From Mycobacteroides saopaulense (GTDB taxonomy: Bacteria > Actinomycetota > Actinomycetes > Mycobacteriales > Mycobacteriaceae), in NCBI RefSeq assembly GCF_001456355.1, contig NZ_CP010271.1, positions 3,782,001 through 3,846,000 of the forward strand: a stretch of 64,000 bases of DNA. The letters are read 5' to 3'. The number at the start of each line of letters is the position of its first letter. The stretch's first letter is position 1. Below the pieces are notes generated by a model, which searched no databases, was not told where the DNA came from, and saw only the letters and a program-made list of their open reading frames with translations. This document shows, one piece after another, positions 19,268 to 28,948 of this stretch. The position numbers and the translations under genes are program-made.

Positions 19268-20815
19268 CTACCCCGCGACCGCCCGCACCGCCTCTGCCCG
19301 CCCCTCAAATGCGTAGTCGTGCAGCGGAAAGGTTCGCGACGAACGCCGCGCCGCTTGCGTGGACATCGGCCGGATGTAGGCGGACTCACCGTTGTGGTCG
19401 AAGTAGTAGCTGTTGGCGGTGGCGCAGTTGCCGACTTGAAACAGCGAGGTGGCATACCGGCCGCGGACCTGTTCGGTCCAGTCCGCCGCGGCCTGCCGGC
19501 GCACTTCGACATCGGTCGCACCCAGGCGCTGCGCCTCCGCGATGACCCGGCCGATATGCGCACCCGCGGTGTCCACCACGCTGTGCCAGGTGCCACCGGT
19601 CCACCCATAGTGTCCAAAGACCTGGAAATAGTTGGGCAACCCGGGGATGGAAATGCCGTGATAGCTCTGCGGCAGTTGATGCGCGTAGAAATCACCGAGG
19701 TCAAACCCATCGCGTCCGGTCACCGGGGTATCCCGGTAGATCTGCGGGTCGTAGAACAGGCGGAATCCCGTCGCGAGCACCAGCACATCGATATCGCGCT
19801 GCACTCCACCGCGCGTGCGGATTCCGGTCGGGGTGATGGTCTCGATCGGATCGGTGATGAGGTCGACATTGTCCCGATTGAAGGTCTGCAGGTACGAGCT
19901 GGAGACCGCCGGACGTTTGCACCCGAAGTCGTAGTCGGGAGTCAGCTTGGCACGAAGCTCCTTGTCCGGCACCGCCATCCGGTAGGTCACGTTGCGCAGG
20001 AAGCCCGATACCGCTTGCGGGATGACCTTGACGTTCGCGTAGTACATGACGCCGTACACCAGCACCCCGGCGTAGACGAGTTCCAACCCTTCCTGCAGGA
20101 GCCGCTGCGCGAAGGGCACTCGCCGGAAGAAGGTCTTGACCGCGCCCGGTGTAGTGGGGTCGAACTTGGGAAATATCCAGATCGGGGTGCGCTGGTAAAC
20201 ATCGAGATGGCCTACTTCACCGGCGATCTCGGGAATGATCTGAACCGCGCTGGCCCCGGTCCCGATGATCGCGACACGCTTACCCGACAGGTCGGCGCTC
20301 TGATCCCAGGACGCCGATTTCAAGACGGTGCCCGTGAAATCGGCGAGCCCCGGCAGCTCGGCCGGCTTGGGTTCGGGAAACGGTCCGGCCGCCACCACGA
20401 CAAACCGTGCCGTCACGTCCCTGCCGTTCACCTTCATGCGCCAGAGGTCGGCAGAGTCGTCCCAATGCCTTTCCCCCACTTCGCTGTTGAAACGAATGAG
20501 CCCCCGCACACCGAAATCGTCGGCCAGTCGCTCGACGTACGCCAGCACCTCGGGCCCCTTGGCGTAGAACCGGGACCAGTCGGGATTGCACGCATCTCTG
20601 AACTGATAGGCCTGGGCCGGAACATCCACCCCGATGCCGGGGTACACATTGTCGCGCCAGGTTCCCCCGACACCCGCGGCCCGTTCGAAGATGGTGATAT
20701 CGGTGACCCCGGCCCGCAGCAGATCCCGGGCCACACCGATACCGGACAAGCCTGCCCCGATGATCACCACCTGGTGATCGGGTCCCCGCGTGGGCTTGCG
20801 CCGTCGCGCGCTCAT
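19268..20815 (-). CDS. FAD/NADPH flavin monooxygenase, Baeyer-Villiger type
   Basis: A 515-residue monooxygenase with GAGLSG at about residues 20-25, GGTW near 50 and GTGASA near 185. The fingerprint segment is FTGTVLKSASWD, with Lys in place of the family His. It overlaps the diiron protein gene by four bases and ends the second oxidative module. It is similar in layout to the pair at 6.3-9.5 kb, so the loci probably arose by duplication. Product and substrate are not deducible. Confidence 0.85.
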   Translation of the reverse strand: MSARRRKPTRGPDHQVVIIGAGLSGIGVARDLLRAGVTDITIFERAAGVGGTWRDNVYPGIGVDVPAQAYQFRDACNPDWSRFYAKGPEVLAYVERLADDFGVRGLIRFNSEVGERHWDDSADLWRMKVNGRDVTARFVVVAAGPFPEPKPAELPGLADFTGTVLKSASWDQSADLSGKRVAIIGTGASAVQIIPEIAGEVGHLDVYQRTPIWIFPKFDPTTPGAVKTFFRRVPFAQRLLQEGLELVYAGVLVYGVMYYANVKVIPQAVSGFLRNVTYRMAVPDKELRAKLTPDYDFGCKRPAVSSSYLQTFNRDNVDLITDPIETITPTGIRTRGGVQRDIDVLVLATGFRLFYDPQIYRDTPVTGRDGFDLGDFYAHQLPQSYHGISIPGLPNYFQVFGHYGWTGGTWHSVVDTAGAHIGRVIAEAQRLGATDVEVRRQAAADWTEQVRGRYATSLFQVGNCATANSYYFDHNGESAYIRPMSTQAARRSSRTFPLHDYAFEGRAEAVRAVAG

Positions 20816-21753
20816 GCCGTTGCCTCGTAGGTGAGTTCCTTGGCCCAGGACGGCTGCGTGGCCAGCCGCTTGCGCGGGTAGTAATCCGACAGCCGCACCA
20901 TGGAATTGGCCAACACATGGTAGGGCCGATGGAATCGGTTCTCCGGGTTGGTGATCAATTTGGCCCCACCCTTGAGCACCTGATACACCAACAGCCGCTT
21001 GCCGTCGCCGCGGTCACCGACGGTGATGAATCGCTGCATCGCGTCGTACAGGCGCTGTTCCCGCAGACCCATGCCGATCAGATTGCCCTTGATCCGATTG
21101 ATGAGCGGGATGCCGGTACCCAACCCCAGCAGCAGACCGAGCAAGAGCGACGGGTTGACCACCGTCGCCACGTTCTCGATGACAACCCGGCGCAGATTGC
21201 CGTGACCCATCATGTCCAGGACGTGGAAATCGACCGCCAGATGCCGTGATTCGTCGGAGTTGATATGCCGGAACGCTTGGTGACACACCGGGTCCTCGAC
21301 CTCTTCCAGCAGGAACTTCAGCAGCGCTCCGTCCAGGGCCACCTCCAGCAGCGGAATCACGGTACCCAGCACCGTCAATGAGAGGCCATCGGAGTATTTG
21401 TCCAACCACTCGATGGCCAACCGCACGTTGATGTTCGGTTCGGGGATCTCGTCCTTTTCCAGCATGCCCCACCGGCGCATCAGCGCCAGCTCGGCATTGG
21501 CGTGCTTTTGTTCCTCAGCATGGAAGTACCGATAGATCTCGGCGAGTGTGGGGTCCGGGGCCTTCTTGGCCAGGGCGGCGAACCCGCGCGCACCGATGTT
21601 CTCGATCCACACCAGGTCGGCCATGAAGCTCTTGAGCTTGGGCCACAGCTCCGGGGATATCGTCTCGGCGCCGGGGGCATCCCAGTCGACATCGGCCAGC
21701 GCCCACTGCTTGTCCTTGATGGTCTGCAGGGTGTCTTCCAGTACGAGGGCCAT
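20812..21753 (-). CDS. Ferritin-like diiron-site protein
   Basis: A 313-residue helical protein with two iron-ligand motifs of the ferritin-like superfamily: EEQKH in YFHAEEQKHANAE (about residue 80) and DESRH in INSDESRHLAVDF (about residue 168), plus Glu residues on intervening helices. A hydrophobic stretch (SLLLGLLLGLGTGIPLI, about 202-218) suggests membrane contact. Such proteins can be oxygenases, desaturases or N-oxygenases. It starts 12 bases after the fused FMO-esterase gene and overlaps the next FMO, implying action on the same compound. Confidence 0.65.
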   Translation of the reverse strand: MALVLEDTLQTIKDKQWALADVDWDAPGAETISPELWPKLKSFMADLVWIENIGARGFAALAKKAPDPTLAEIYRYFHAEEQKHANAELALMRRWGMLEKDEIPEPNINVRLAIEWLDKYSDGLSLTVLGTVIPLLEVALDGALLKFLLEEVEDPVCHQAFRHINSDESRHLAVDFHVLDMMGHGNLRRVVIENVATVVNPSLLLGLLLGLGTGIPLINRIKGNLIGMGLREQRLYDAMQRFITVGDRGDGKRLLVYQVLKGGAKLITNPENRFHRPYHVLANSMVRLSDYYPRKRLATQPSWAKELTYEATA

Positions 21754-21765
21754 TGTTCTTCCTCC

Positions 21766-23787
21766 TTATGCGGACTGCGCCGCGGTGAGCTCTGCTTGCG
21801 TGGCGAATGTCGACGTGATGAAGCGGGCGGCCTCGTCCACCGCGGCAGTGGCCTCGGGGCTGAATCTCGGGAGTGCCTGGAACACGTGGATCTGCCCGGG
21901 CCACACCTGCAATGCGCAACTGCCGCCGGCGCGCGTGATCATCAGCTCGAGGTGCTCGGCGTCGGCGACCATCATCTCCCGTCCACCCACCTGAATCAGT
22001 GTGGGCGGCACCGCGGTTCCCGGCGCCAGCGAGACACGTAATCGCGGATCGTCCTCCGGCAGTCCCTCCGTGTACTTGTCCACCAGCCGCCGGGCCGCCG
22101 CGGCGGAGATGATCGGATCCGGGGCATCTCGTTCGCGTTCGGCAGACAACCCCAGCGTCAGGTCGGCAAGCGGCGAGAACAGCACCATGGCACCGGGCTG
22201 TGGCACACCCAGCCGATGGTTCTCGGCGATGAGATCGATCGCGAGATGCCCGCCCGCCGAATCACCGGCGATGACAATATCTTTGGCTACATGCCCCTGG
22301 TCCAGAAGCCATTGGTACGCGACACGGACATCGTCGGCAGCCGCGGGGAAGGGGTGCTCCGGCGCGAGTCGATAGTCGAGGCTGAAGGCGGGCATCCCGG
22401 TGGCGTCGGACAGCCTGGCCACCAGCCTGCGATGTGTCCGTGGTGAACACACCACGTATCCGCTGCCATGGATATAGAAGAGAATGGGGCCGCCGGAACC
22501 ACTGTTGGGGGTGTACACCCACTCGCCGCGTAGACCCGGCGCGCTCACCTGGGTGGTGCGCACGTCCGAGGGCATCGGGCTTCCGAGCGCCATCGTCCCG
22601 GCGACCACGCGACGCGCCAGGCGGACACCAAACGTGTTGAGACGCACACGGTTGAACACCGGTCGCAAACCCATGGCAGTGAGTGCGGCGGCAAGGTGGG
22701 CACGCCGGGAGGCGGGTCGCACGCTCGCGGAAATACCGGGACGCACCACACCTGCGACCCGTGCCGCGACTCGGTTCACCCGGCTGCCCACCTGCCGCAC
22801 CGCCTCCCGCCCGGGCTGCTGGGCAGGCGGGTCGGCCAGGAACAGGTTGGGGAAGCCCGCGACCGAGACATCGGAGGACGCCGGCAGCAGGCGGCCATCG
22901 ACTCCGGTCACCGGAATCTGTGACGCTCCCGCGTCATCGGGCGCCGCCGCGAAAACGATGACATCGCAATGGTGTTCGATACCCTCGGCGCTGCGGATGC
23001 CCTGGGGGCTGAAACGTGCGATGGGCCAGGTGATGAGTTTGCAGTTCGGAGCCTGCAGCGCGGTGTAAAACTGTTCGGCGATCACCACGTTGGGGCGCCC
23101 CGTCAACGGCAGCGGGGTGAGCTGACGGCGCGTCCACGGGTCCTCCACGTGCTGACGCAGATTGTTGCGTGCCAGCAGTTCCAAGATGCCGCCGCGTTGC
23201 GGCCTGCGCCCTGCGAACCAGGCCTGCCGGGTCGCATCGCGAACAACCGGCACGCTCTCCAACAGCCGCCCGATTCTCCCGCTGCGGCGCGCCAGCACCC
23301 AATCGGGCGAACTCTGAAAGAGCTTGACGGAAGCGGCTTCCAGCACGATATCGGGAAGCAGGGTAGCTGCGGCGGCGCCGTTGCCGACCACAGCTACCCG
23401 CTTACCGGCCAGGTCAACGTCCCTGAACTCCTGGCCACGCACGACAGTCCCGGTATAGGCCTCGATACCGGGAACCGTCGGATCTGCTTCTGCCCCAGAG
23501 CCGGTGGCCAGCACCACCGATCTGACCGACAAATCCTCTCCCCCCGCGACGGTGATCTCCCACCGCTGCTCGACATCATCGAATGTCAGAGCCGCAGCCT
23601 CGTGCCCGAAGCGCAGGTGCTTGGCGAGGCCGAACAACCGGATGGTGTCGTCTCGCCAGGTCCCGGCCGCCGCGGGTGCACGGTCGAGCACCACGAAGTT
23701 GTGCACACCGGACTGTTTGAGCGCGGCGGCAACACTCAGCCCGGTGAAACCCGCCCCGACGATCGCGACATCCGTGTGCGTCGTCAC
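21766..23787 (-). CDS. Fusion of a shortened flavin monooxygenase and an HSL-type esterase
   Basis: A 673-residue two-domain protein. Residues 1-370 are FMO-like: GAGFTG near residue 10, AGTW near 37, then direct passage to RFGHE, lacking about 45 residues that the neighbouring FMOs carry after GGTW; a second nucleotide motif (GNGAAA) is near 140 and the fingerprint is degraded (YTGTVVRGQEF). Residues 400-673 are an esterase with HGSGYVV, GDSAGG and a C-terminal GQIHVF His. The GTG at 23787 overlaps the SDR stop. Both partners exist as separate genes in the module at 6-11 kb. The FMO half may be catalytically impaired. Confidence 0.8.
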   Translation of the reverse strand: MTTHTDVAIVGAGFTGLSVAAALKQSGVHNFVVLDRAPAAAGTWRDDTIRLFGLAKHLRFGHEAAALTFDDVEQRWEITVAGGEDLSVRSVVLATGSGAEADPTVPGIEAYTGTVVRGQEFRDVDLAGKRVAVVGNGAAAATLLPDIVLEAASVKLFQSSPDWVLARRSGRIGRLLESVPVVRDATRQAWFAGRRPQRGGILELLARNNLRQHVEDPWTRRQLTPLPLTGRPNVVIAEQFYTALQAPNCKLITWPIARFSPQGIRSAEGIEHHCDVIVFAAAPDDAGASQIPVTGVDGRLLPASSDVSVAGFPNLFLADPPAQQPGREAVRQVGSRVNRVAARVAGVVRPGISASVRPASRRAHLAAALTAMGLRPVFNRVRLNTFGVRLARRVVAGTMALGSPMPSDVRTTQVSAPGLRGEWVYTPNSGSGGPILFYIHGSGYVVCSPRTHRRLVARLSDATGMPAFSLDYRLAPEHPFPAAADDVRVAYQWLLDQGHVAKDIVIAGDSAGGHLAIDLIAENHRLGVPQPGAMVLFSPLADLTLGLSAERERDAPDPIISAAAARRLVDKYTEGLPEDDPRLRVSLAPGTAVPPTLIQVGGREMMVADAEHLELMITRAGGSCALQVWPGQIHVFQALPRFSPEATAAVDEAARFITSTFATQAELTAAQSA

Positions 23788-24668
23788 CGCACGTCCGCTC
23801 CGAGAAGTTCCCTGGCATCGACCGGGGCGGGCATCAGCCGACCGATCAGGCCGGCACCCCATCGATAGGGATTTGGAGTGTGCCGTTTGAGATGCCACAC
23901 CAGCTTGGCATCGAGCTGCGGGACGACATAGAACCGGCCGCGGTCATGGGCATCGAGGGTGCCTCGCGCGATCCGCTCCGGCGAGACGCCGGTGTACTTC
24001 ATCACCGAGGCAGCCAGGCCGCTGGCCGAACCGCTGATGCGGCCGTCGTTGACGATGTTGGTCTTGACGAACGTCGGGCACAGCACCGTGACCTTCACGC
24101 CCGTGCCGCTCAACTCGGCGGCCAGCGTTTCCGATAGCGCCAGCACGCCAGCCTTGCTGACGTTGTACGCCGCCATGAAGGGGGCGGCGGCAAAACTCGC
24201 CGCCGAGGCGACGTTGATGATCCCGCCGAAACGTTGTTCACGCAGCCGTGGAGTGAAGACCTGGCAGCCGTAGATGACACCCCACAAGTTGATGGCCAGG
24301 GTGCTCTCCCAATCGGACATCGACATCGCGCCGACCGGCAGCCCACCAGTGCCGATCCCGGCATTGTTGATCACCAGGTCCGCGGGCTGGCGCAGCCAGC
24401 TCTCGGAGACCTCGGCGAGCTCGCTGACCTGCTCGTACGAAGTCACGTCGCAGGTCACGGCGCGGGCCTTGCCGCCTCCGATGATGTCGACGGTCTCCTG
24501 CGCCCGGGCCAGATCGATGTCAGCGCACACGACTCGACCGCCGCGAGCGGCCAGCGTCTGGGCGAAGGCCCGGCCGATGCCGCTGCCCGCACCGGTCACC
24601 ACCGCACTCGCCCCGAGACTGATCTTCGGACGTCGGCGCGGGTAGGCTCCCGCGTCGGGTGCCGTCAT
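23784..24668 (-). CDS. Short-chain dehydrogenase/reductase
   Basis: A 294-residue SDR, first gene of the second oxidative module. TGAGSGIG near residue 24, NNAG near 103 and the catalytic YNVSK near 170 are visible. ATG 24668 was preferred because AAGGG lies 8 bases upstream. The C-terminal extension after residue 250 parallels that of the SDR at 9.5 kb. It probably acts on an alcohol or ketone handled by the flavin enzymes downstream. A short inverted repeat lies upstream (24692-24714). Confidence 0.85.
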   Translation of the reverse strand: MTAPDAGAYPRRRPKISLGASAVVTGAGSGIGRAFAQTLAARGGRVVCADIDLARAQETVDIIGGGKARAVTCDVTSYEQVSELAEVSESWLRQPADLVINNAGIGTGGLPVGAMSMSDWESTLAINLWGVIYGCQVFTPRLREQRFGGIINVASAASFAAAPFMAAYNVSKAGVLALSETLAAELSGTGVKVTVLCPTFVKTNIVNDGRISGSASGLAASVMKYTGVSPERIARGTLDAHDRGRFYVVPQLDAKLVWHLKRHTPNPYRWGAGLIGRLMPAPVDARELLGADVR

Positions 24669-24691
24669 TGGCATCACCCTTCGCTTGTCGC

Positions 24692-24714
24692 TTACGCATG
24701 ACACGCAAACGTAA
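24692..24714. promoter_or_regulatory. Inverted repeat upstream of the second oxidative operon
   Basis: TTACG, 13 bases, CGTAA, centred 35 bases before the SDR start. The arms are short, so this is a tentative operator. The rest of the 147-base gap shows no gene. Confidence 0.3.
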
Positions 24715-24815
24715 ACCAAGGGTGTGACACGCCTGAGCGCTTTGTCAAGGGTGTGGCGAGATCAATGTCGGGTTAGTCGTCCCACACGACGGCCTCGTCC
24801 CGCGCGGCCCCGGGG

Positions 24816-25370
24816 CTATCGGATCGCGGGAAGACCGTCGATCGACGTGCCGTTCTTCTCCAGCGCGTTCTCGAAGGTGAGTTTTTCCGGCGGGGCCTTC
24901 TCCACGTGCTTTTCGTACACATCGCGATGCCCCACGAAGTCCATCAACGGGACCGAATACCCACACGAGTCGGCCACCCGTGTGACATCGACCAAAATGA
25001 TTGAACGAGTGCCCTTTTCCAGGGTCTTGGAAAAGTTGTTCCGCAATTTCGGATACTCGGCTTCGTTGAACTGCACGACGCGTGCCCGGCCGTGCAGCCG
25101 GATGATGCGGCAGCGTTTGTCGAATGAGCAAAACATCAGCACGATGCGCCCGTTGTCGCGCACGTGCGCGATCGTTTCCGCGCCACTACCGAAGTAATCC
25201 AGGTAGCCCACCTGCTTCGGCCCCAGCACTGCGAACGTTCCGGCCATACCCTTCGGAGAGACGTTGACGTGCCCGTCCGGGCCGCTCGGTGCGGTACCCA
25301 CGAAGAACACCGGCTGCTCGGTCAGCCAGTGAGCAAGCTTGTCGTCGATCTCCTCGTACACATGCCCCAT
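24816..25370 (-). CDS. Pyridoxamine-phosphate-oxidase-fold protein
   Basis: A 184-residue protein of the PPOX/FMN-binding split-barrel superfamily. The pattern FFVGTAPSGPDGHVNVSPKG (about residues 23-42) followed by VGYLDYFGSGAETIAHVRDNGRIVLMF is typical of this group, whose members bind FMN, F420 or heme and reduce small molecules. Met at 25370 is preferred to an in-frame TTG at 25400 because MGHVYEEID resembles family N-termini; neither has a strong ribosome-binding site. It lies 51 bases downstream of the acyl-CoA ligase gene. Confidence 0.7.
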   Translation of the reverse strand: MGHVYEEIDDKLAHWLTEQPVFFVGTAPSGPDGHVNVSPKGMAGTFAVLGPKQVGYLDYFGSGAETIAHVRDNGRIVLMFCSFDKRCRIIRLHGRARVVQFNEAEYPKLRNNFSKTLEKGTRSIILVDVTRVADSCGYSVPLMDFVGHRDVYEKHVEKAPPEKLTFENALEKNGTSIDGLPAIR

Positions 25371-25421
25371 GCGATCCAGCGTGCCACTACGGTACGACAA
25401 GCCGCCACCGATTTCCGGGTG

Positions 25422-26996
25422 TCAGATACGTGCGCGCAGGTCCTTGCGCAGAATCTTGCCCGCCGCACTCTTGGGAATCGCGTCGATGAACTCCACCTGT
25501 CGAATTCGCTTGTGCGGCGCCACCTTCTGTTCGACAAAGGTCATCACCGCCTCGTCGGTGAGGTCCTGATCGGTGCGCACCACGAAGGCCTTGGGGATCT
25601 CGCCACTGGACGGGTCGGGCACCCCGATGACGGCGACGTCGCCGATGCCGGGGTGGGTCAGCAGCAGCGCCTCCAACTCGGCGGGCGGCACCTGGTAGCC
25701 CTTGTACTTGATGAGCTCCTTGAGCCGGTCGACGATCGTCACCACCCCGTCGGCACGCACCACCGCGATGTCGCCGGTGTGCAGGAAACCGTCGGGCTCG
25801 ATCGTCGCGGCGGTGGCCTCTTCGTTGCCGAGGTACCCGGCCATCACATTGGGTCCGCGCACCAGCAGCTCCCCGGGCGCACTCTCGCCCTCGGCAGGAA
25901 TCTCGATCTCCACACCCGTCTCGGTGTCGATGATCTTGTTCTCGGAGTTAGGGACCGGGATACCCACCGAGTTCAGCGGGATATCCGGACGGCCCGGCGG
26001 GATGAGATGACTGACGGGACTCAGCTCGGTCATGCCATACCCCTGGCTGACACGGCAATTGAGGCGTTCGGCAACCGCGTTACCCAGCTGCTCGTCGAGC
26101 GGGGCGGCGCCCGAGAACACCGACCGCAGGCAGGAGACGTCGTACTTGTCGACATCGGGGTGCTTGGCCAGCACCACAGCCACCGGAGGGGCCACGAAGA
26201 CGTGGTCCACCCGGTAGTTGGCGATGGAACCCAGGAAGGTGTCGAGTTCGAACCGCGGCAGGATCACCAACTCGGCGCCCAGCTTGAGCTGGACGTTCAG
26301 CAGCACGACCAGCCCGTAGATATGGAAGAACGGGAGAACGGCCAGCACCCGGTCGCCGCGTTCAACGCCATAGAGATGCTTGGCCTGAGCGATGTTGGCG
26401 ACCAGGTTGTGATGGGTGAGCATGACCCCCTTGGCCTTGCCGGTGGTTCCCGAGGAATACGGAAGTACCGCCAAATGCGTTGCCGGGTCAAAGGTTACCG
26501 CAGGCGGCGCAAGGTCGGACCGGACAATATCGGCCAGCGACAGCCGTCCTTCCACGGGGTCGATGGTGATCACGTTGGCAGCATCGAGCCCGGCGATCTC
26601 GGCGGCCTCCAGGGCACGCGACAGCAGCGGCGAGACCGTGAAGACGAGCTGCGCCTTGGAGTCGATGAGCTGCTTGGCGAGTTCCTCGGCGGTGTACAGC
26701 ACGTTGACTGTGCTCGCTGTGCCTCCCGCCCGCAGAATGCCGTGCAGCACAACTGCGAAGGTCGAGCAGTTGGGCAGGAATACCGCCGCGACGTCACCCA
26801 GGCCGAATCCGCGCTCGGCCAGGCCCGCCGCCGTCGCGTCGACCTGAGCGCGCAGCTCGCCGAATGTGGTCTGCGCGCCGGAGAGCCCGTCGATCAGCGC
26901 GAGGCGACTGTCGTCTCCGCCGGTATCACCGAACACGTACTCATAGACAGAGCACTCGGGAATGGACACATCGGGAAGCGGGCTTCGAAACGTCAC
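25422..26996 (-). CDS. Acyl-CoA synthetase / 4-coumarate-CoA ligase-like (FadD type)
   Basis: A 524-residue adenylate-forming ligase. The AMP-binding P-loop is LPYSSGTTGKAKGVMLTH (about residues 180-197), followed by QGYGMTELSPVSH, the TGD motif in LHTGDIAVV, the hinge DRLKELIKYKGYQVPP and the catalytic Lys in KSAAGKILRKDL at the C-terminus. It would activate an aromatic or medium-chain acid to its CoA thioester. Position beside the oxidative module suggests it activates acids released by the esterase, which is inference. Confidence 0.85.
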   Translation of the reverse strand: MTFRSPLPDVSIPECSVYEYVFGDTGGDDSRLALIDGLSGAQTTFGELRAQVDATAAGLAERGFGLGDVAAVFLPNCSTFAVVLHGILRAGGTASTVNVLYTAEELAKQLIDSKAQLVFTVSPLLSRALEAAEIAGLDAANVITIDPVEGRLSLADIVRSDLAPPAVTFDPATHLAVLPYSSGTTGKAKGVMLTHHNLVANIAQAKHLYGVERGDRVLAVLPFFHIYGLVVLLNVQLKLGAELVILPRFELDTFLGSIANYRVDHVFVAPPVAVVLAKHPDVDKYDVSCLRSVFSGAAPLDEQLGNAVAERLNCRVSQGYGMTELSPVSHLIPPGRPDIPLNSVGIPVPNSENKIIDTETGVEIEIPAEGESAPGELLVRGPNVMAGYLGNEEATAATIEPDGFLHTGDIAVVRADGVVTIVDRLKELIKYKGYQVPPAELEALLLTHPGIGDVAVIGVPDPSSGEIPKAFVVRTDQDLTDEAVMTFVEQKVAPHKRIRQVEFIDAIPKSAAGKILRKDLRARI

Positions 26997-27052
26997 GACC
27001 GACAGTCTTGCACGCCGCGTCTAATCCCCAACCGAGTTCCCCGGCAGGCCGG

Positions 27053-27556
27053 TCACTCCTCGATGAGGTGCTCGAATGCCTCCAGATTCTTCAGCGACTC
27101 TCCCCGCGAGGTTCGCCAGGCCCATTCCTTCTGGATAGACGTCTTGAATCCCAACTCCAACAGGACATTGAAGTCGTTGTCGACGGCCTCCAGCACCTGT
27201 CCGAGCAACCTGTCGACCTCATCGGGAGTGATCGCGGGCAGCGGCAGGCGACCCACCAGGTAGATGTCGCCCATGTTGTCGATCGTGTACGCGACCGCAT
27301 ACAACCGGCGATTGCGCTTGAGCAGGTACCGGTAGACGCCCTCGGTGTTCTCATCGGGCCGGCGACACACGAACACCTCGACGCGCACGGCGTGCTCACC
27401 CGGACTGAGCATCGTGGTGATCTTCTGTTTACGCTCGCCGGGGAGCTCCACGATCAGCGCAGGCTTGCCGTCGGGCCCGTGATGCTCGCTGAAGACGATC
27501 TCTCGCTCCACGAGCGTCCTCACGATGACGGCGTAGGCCCGCTCGGCGGTCGTCAT
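27053..27556 (-). CDS. YbjN-domain protein
   Basis: A 167-residue protein of the YbjN family, corresponding by position to M. tuberculosis Rv0487. It has the alternating helix/strand pattern of the tandem secretion-chaperone-like fold ([45 protein letters not shown]). YbjN proteins are linked to stress response and their molecular role is unclear. It overlaps the mshA stop by four bases, so it is translationally coupled to mycothiol synthesis. Confidence 0.8.
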   Translation of the reverse strand: MTTAERAYAVIVRTLVEREIVFSEHHGPDGKPALIVELPGERKQKITTMLSPGEHAVRVEVFVCRRPDENTEGVYRYLLKRNRRLYAVAYTIDNMGDIYLVGRLPLPAITPDEVDRLLGQVLEAVDNDFNVLLELGFKTSIQKEWAWRTSRGESLKNLEAFEHLIEE

Positions 27557-28884
27557 CGACGCAGCCCCGAGAGCCTACGCGGCCGGAATCGCGAACGGGG
27601 CGCCCGCTGCGCCGAAGGGCGTTGCGGTGCACGGTAATCGGAAATAGCTCGGCTATAGCTCGCTAGCAACGAGTCGGCGGTGCTGGACCACGAGAATCCC
27701 TCGGCATGTTCGACGGCGGCACCGCTGAGATCAGACCCCGTGCGCGCCAACAAATTCCCGATGGCGCCTGCCCAGTCCTCGGTGCGATGCGACGGAACCA
27801 GCAAGCCGGTGCGCTGATCGGCCACCGCGACGGGCAGACCACCCACCGCAGCCGCCACCACGGGGGTACCGCAGGCCTGCGCCTCGATGGCCACTAACCC
27901 GAAAGACTCCGAATGACTAGGTACCGCAACGATATCGGCCGCCCGATATACCTGCGCCAGCCTTTGTCGTGACTGTGGCGGCAGGAAGGTGACCCGATCG
28001 GCGATCCCCAGCTCCACCGCAAGATCCTGCAGCGCCGTCGGCTCGTCGAGACCGCTGCCGGACGGCCCGCCCACGATCAGCACGCGAACCCCGGGCAGCC
28101 GCTCGGCGGCGCGGACCAACAGATCGGGCGCCTTCAGCGGCTGGATACGTCCCACGAATGCGACCACCTGCTCATCGACGCGCAGGCCGAATTCGGCACG
28201 GGCAGCGGCCTTGTCGCCCGGCGTGAACACATCCAGATCCACGCCGGGATGCACGATATCGATACGCGCGGGGTCGGCATTGTGTATCGAAACCAACTGC
28301 TCGGCTTCGTCTTTGGTGTTGACAATGAGCCGGTCCGCCTCGTCCACCACCTGCTGTTCACCCACGGCGCGCAGCGCAGGCTCCGGGCGATCCCCCGCGG
28401 CAAGGGTCTGGTTCTTGACCGCGGCCAGGGTGTGCGCGGTGTGCACCAGCGGCACGCCCCAGCGGTCGCGGGCCAACCAGCCCGCCTGACCGGAAAGCCA
28501 GTAGTGCGAGTGAACCAGGTTGTAGTAGCCGGGCTCGTGGACCGCCTCGGCGCGCAGCACTCCCGCGGTGAATGCGCACAACTGCGTCGGCAGGTCGTAT
28601 TTGTCCAGACCCTCGAATGGGCCGGCGACGATGTTGCGCACCGTCACCCCGTCGGCGACGGCCACCACCGGCTCATCCGACGAGGAGGTAGCACGGGTGA
28701 AGATGTCCACGGCGACGCCCCGGCGGGCCAGCTGAAGGGCTGTTTGCAGCACGTAGACATTCATGCCGCCGGCGTCCCCGGTACCCGGCTGGGCCAGCGG
28801 CGAGGTGTGTACGGATAGGACGGCGATGCGGCGCGGCTTCAGCGCCGCAACCGCCCGGCGCGCGAACTCATCGCCACTAAGCAC
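27553..28884 (-). CDS. mshA: D-inositol-3-phosphate glycosyltransferase MshA
   Basis: A 443-residue GT-B glycosyltransferase that transfers GlcNAc from UDP-GlcNAc to 1L-myo-inositol-1-phosphate, the first step of mycothiol synthesis. The N-terminal domain has [22 protein letters not shown] (phosphate-binding loop); the C-terminal domain has [12 protein letters not shown] and the nucleotide-sugar Glu motif [19 protein letters not shown]. It starts at GTG. Gene order (ROK regulator, mshA, YbjN) matches other mycobacteria. Confidence 0.95.
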   Translation of the reverse strand: MLSGDEFARRAVAALKPRRIAVLSVHTSPLAQPGTGDAGGMNVYVLQTALQLARRGVAVDIFTRATSSSDEPVVAVADGVTVRNIVAGPFEGLDKYDLPTQLCAFTAGVLRAEAVHEPGYYNLVHSHYWLSGQAGWLARDRWGVPLVHTAHTLAAVKNQTLAAGDRPEPALRAVGEQQVVDEADRLIVNTKDEAEQLVSIHNADPARIDIVHPGVDLDVFTPGDKAAARAEFGLRVDEQVVAFVGRIQPLKAPDLLVRAAERLPGVRVLIVGGPSGSGLDEPTALQDLAVELGIADRVTFLPPQSRQRLAQVYRAADIVAVPSHSESFGLVAIEAQACGTPVVAAAVGGLPVAVADQRTGLLVPSHRTEDWAGAIGNLLARTGSDLSGAAVEHAEGFSWSSTADSLLASYSRAISDYRAPQRPSAQRAPRSRFRPRRLSGLRR

Positions 28885-28948
28885 ACAGCCATCTTGTCAC
28901 TTGCACACAGACTGTCGACCGGCAGCACCGCTACCAGCGGTTTGGGCG

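Noticed and set aside
19319..20830. A 503-codon plus-strand frame opposite the flavin monooxygenase
   Set aside because: It mirrors a well-supported FMO gene and shows no recognisable domain.
25164..27263. A 699-codon open frame on the plus strand opposite the acyl-CoA ligase
   Set aside because: The minus strand carries all adenylate-forming motifs; the plus-strand frame has a His/Asp/Arg-rich composition typical of antisense frames in GC-rich DNA.
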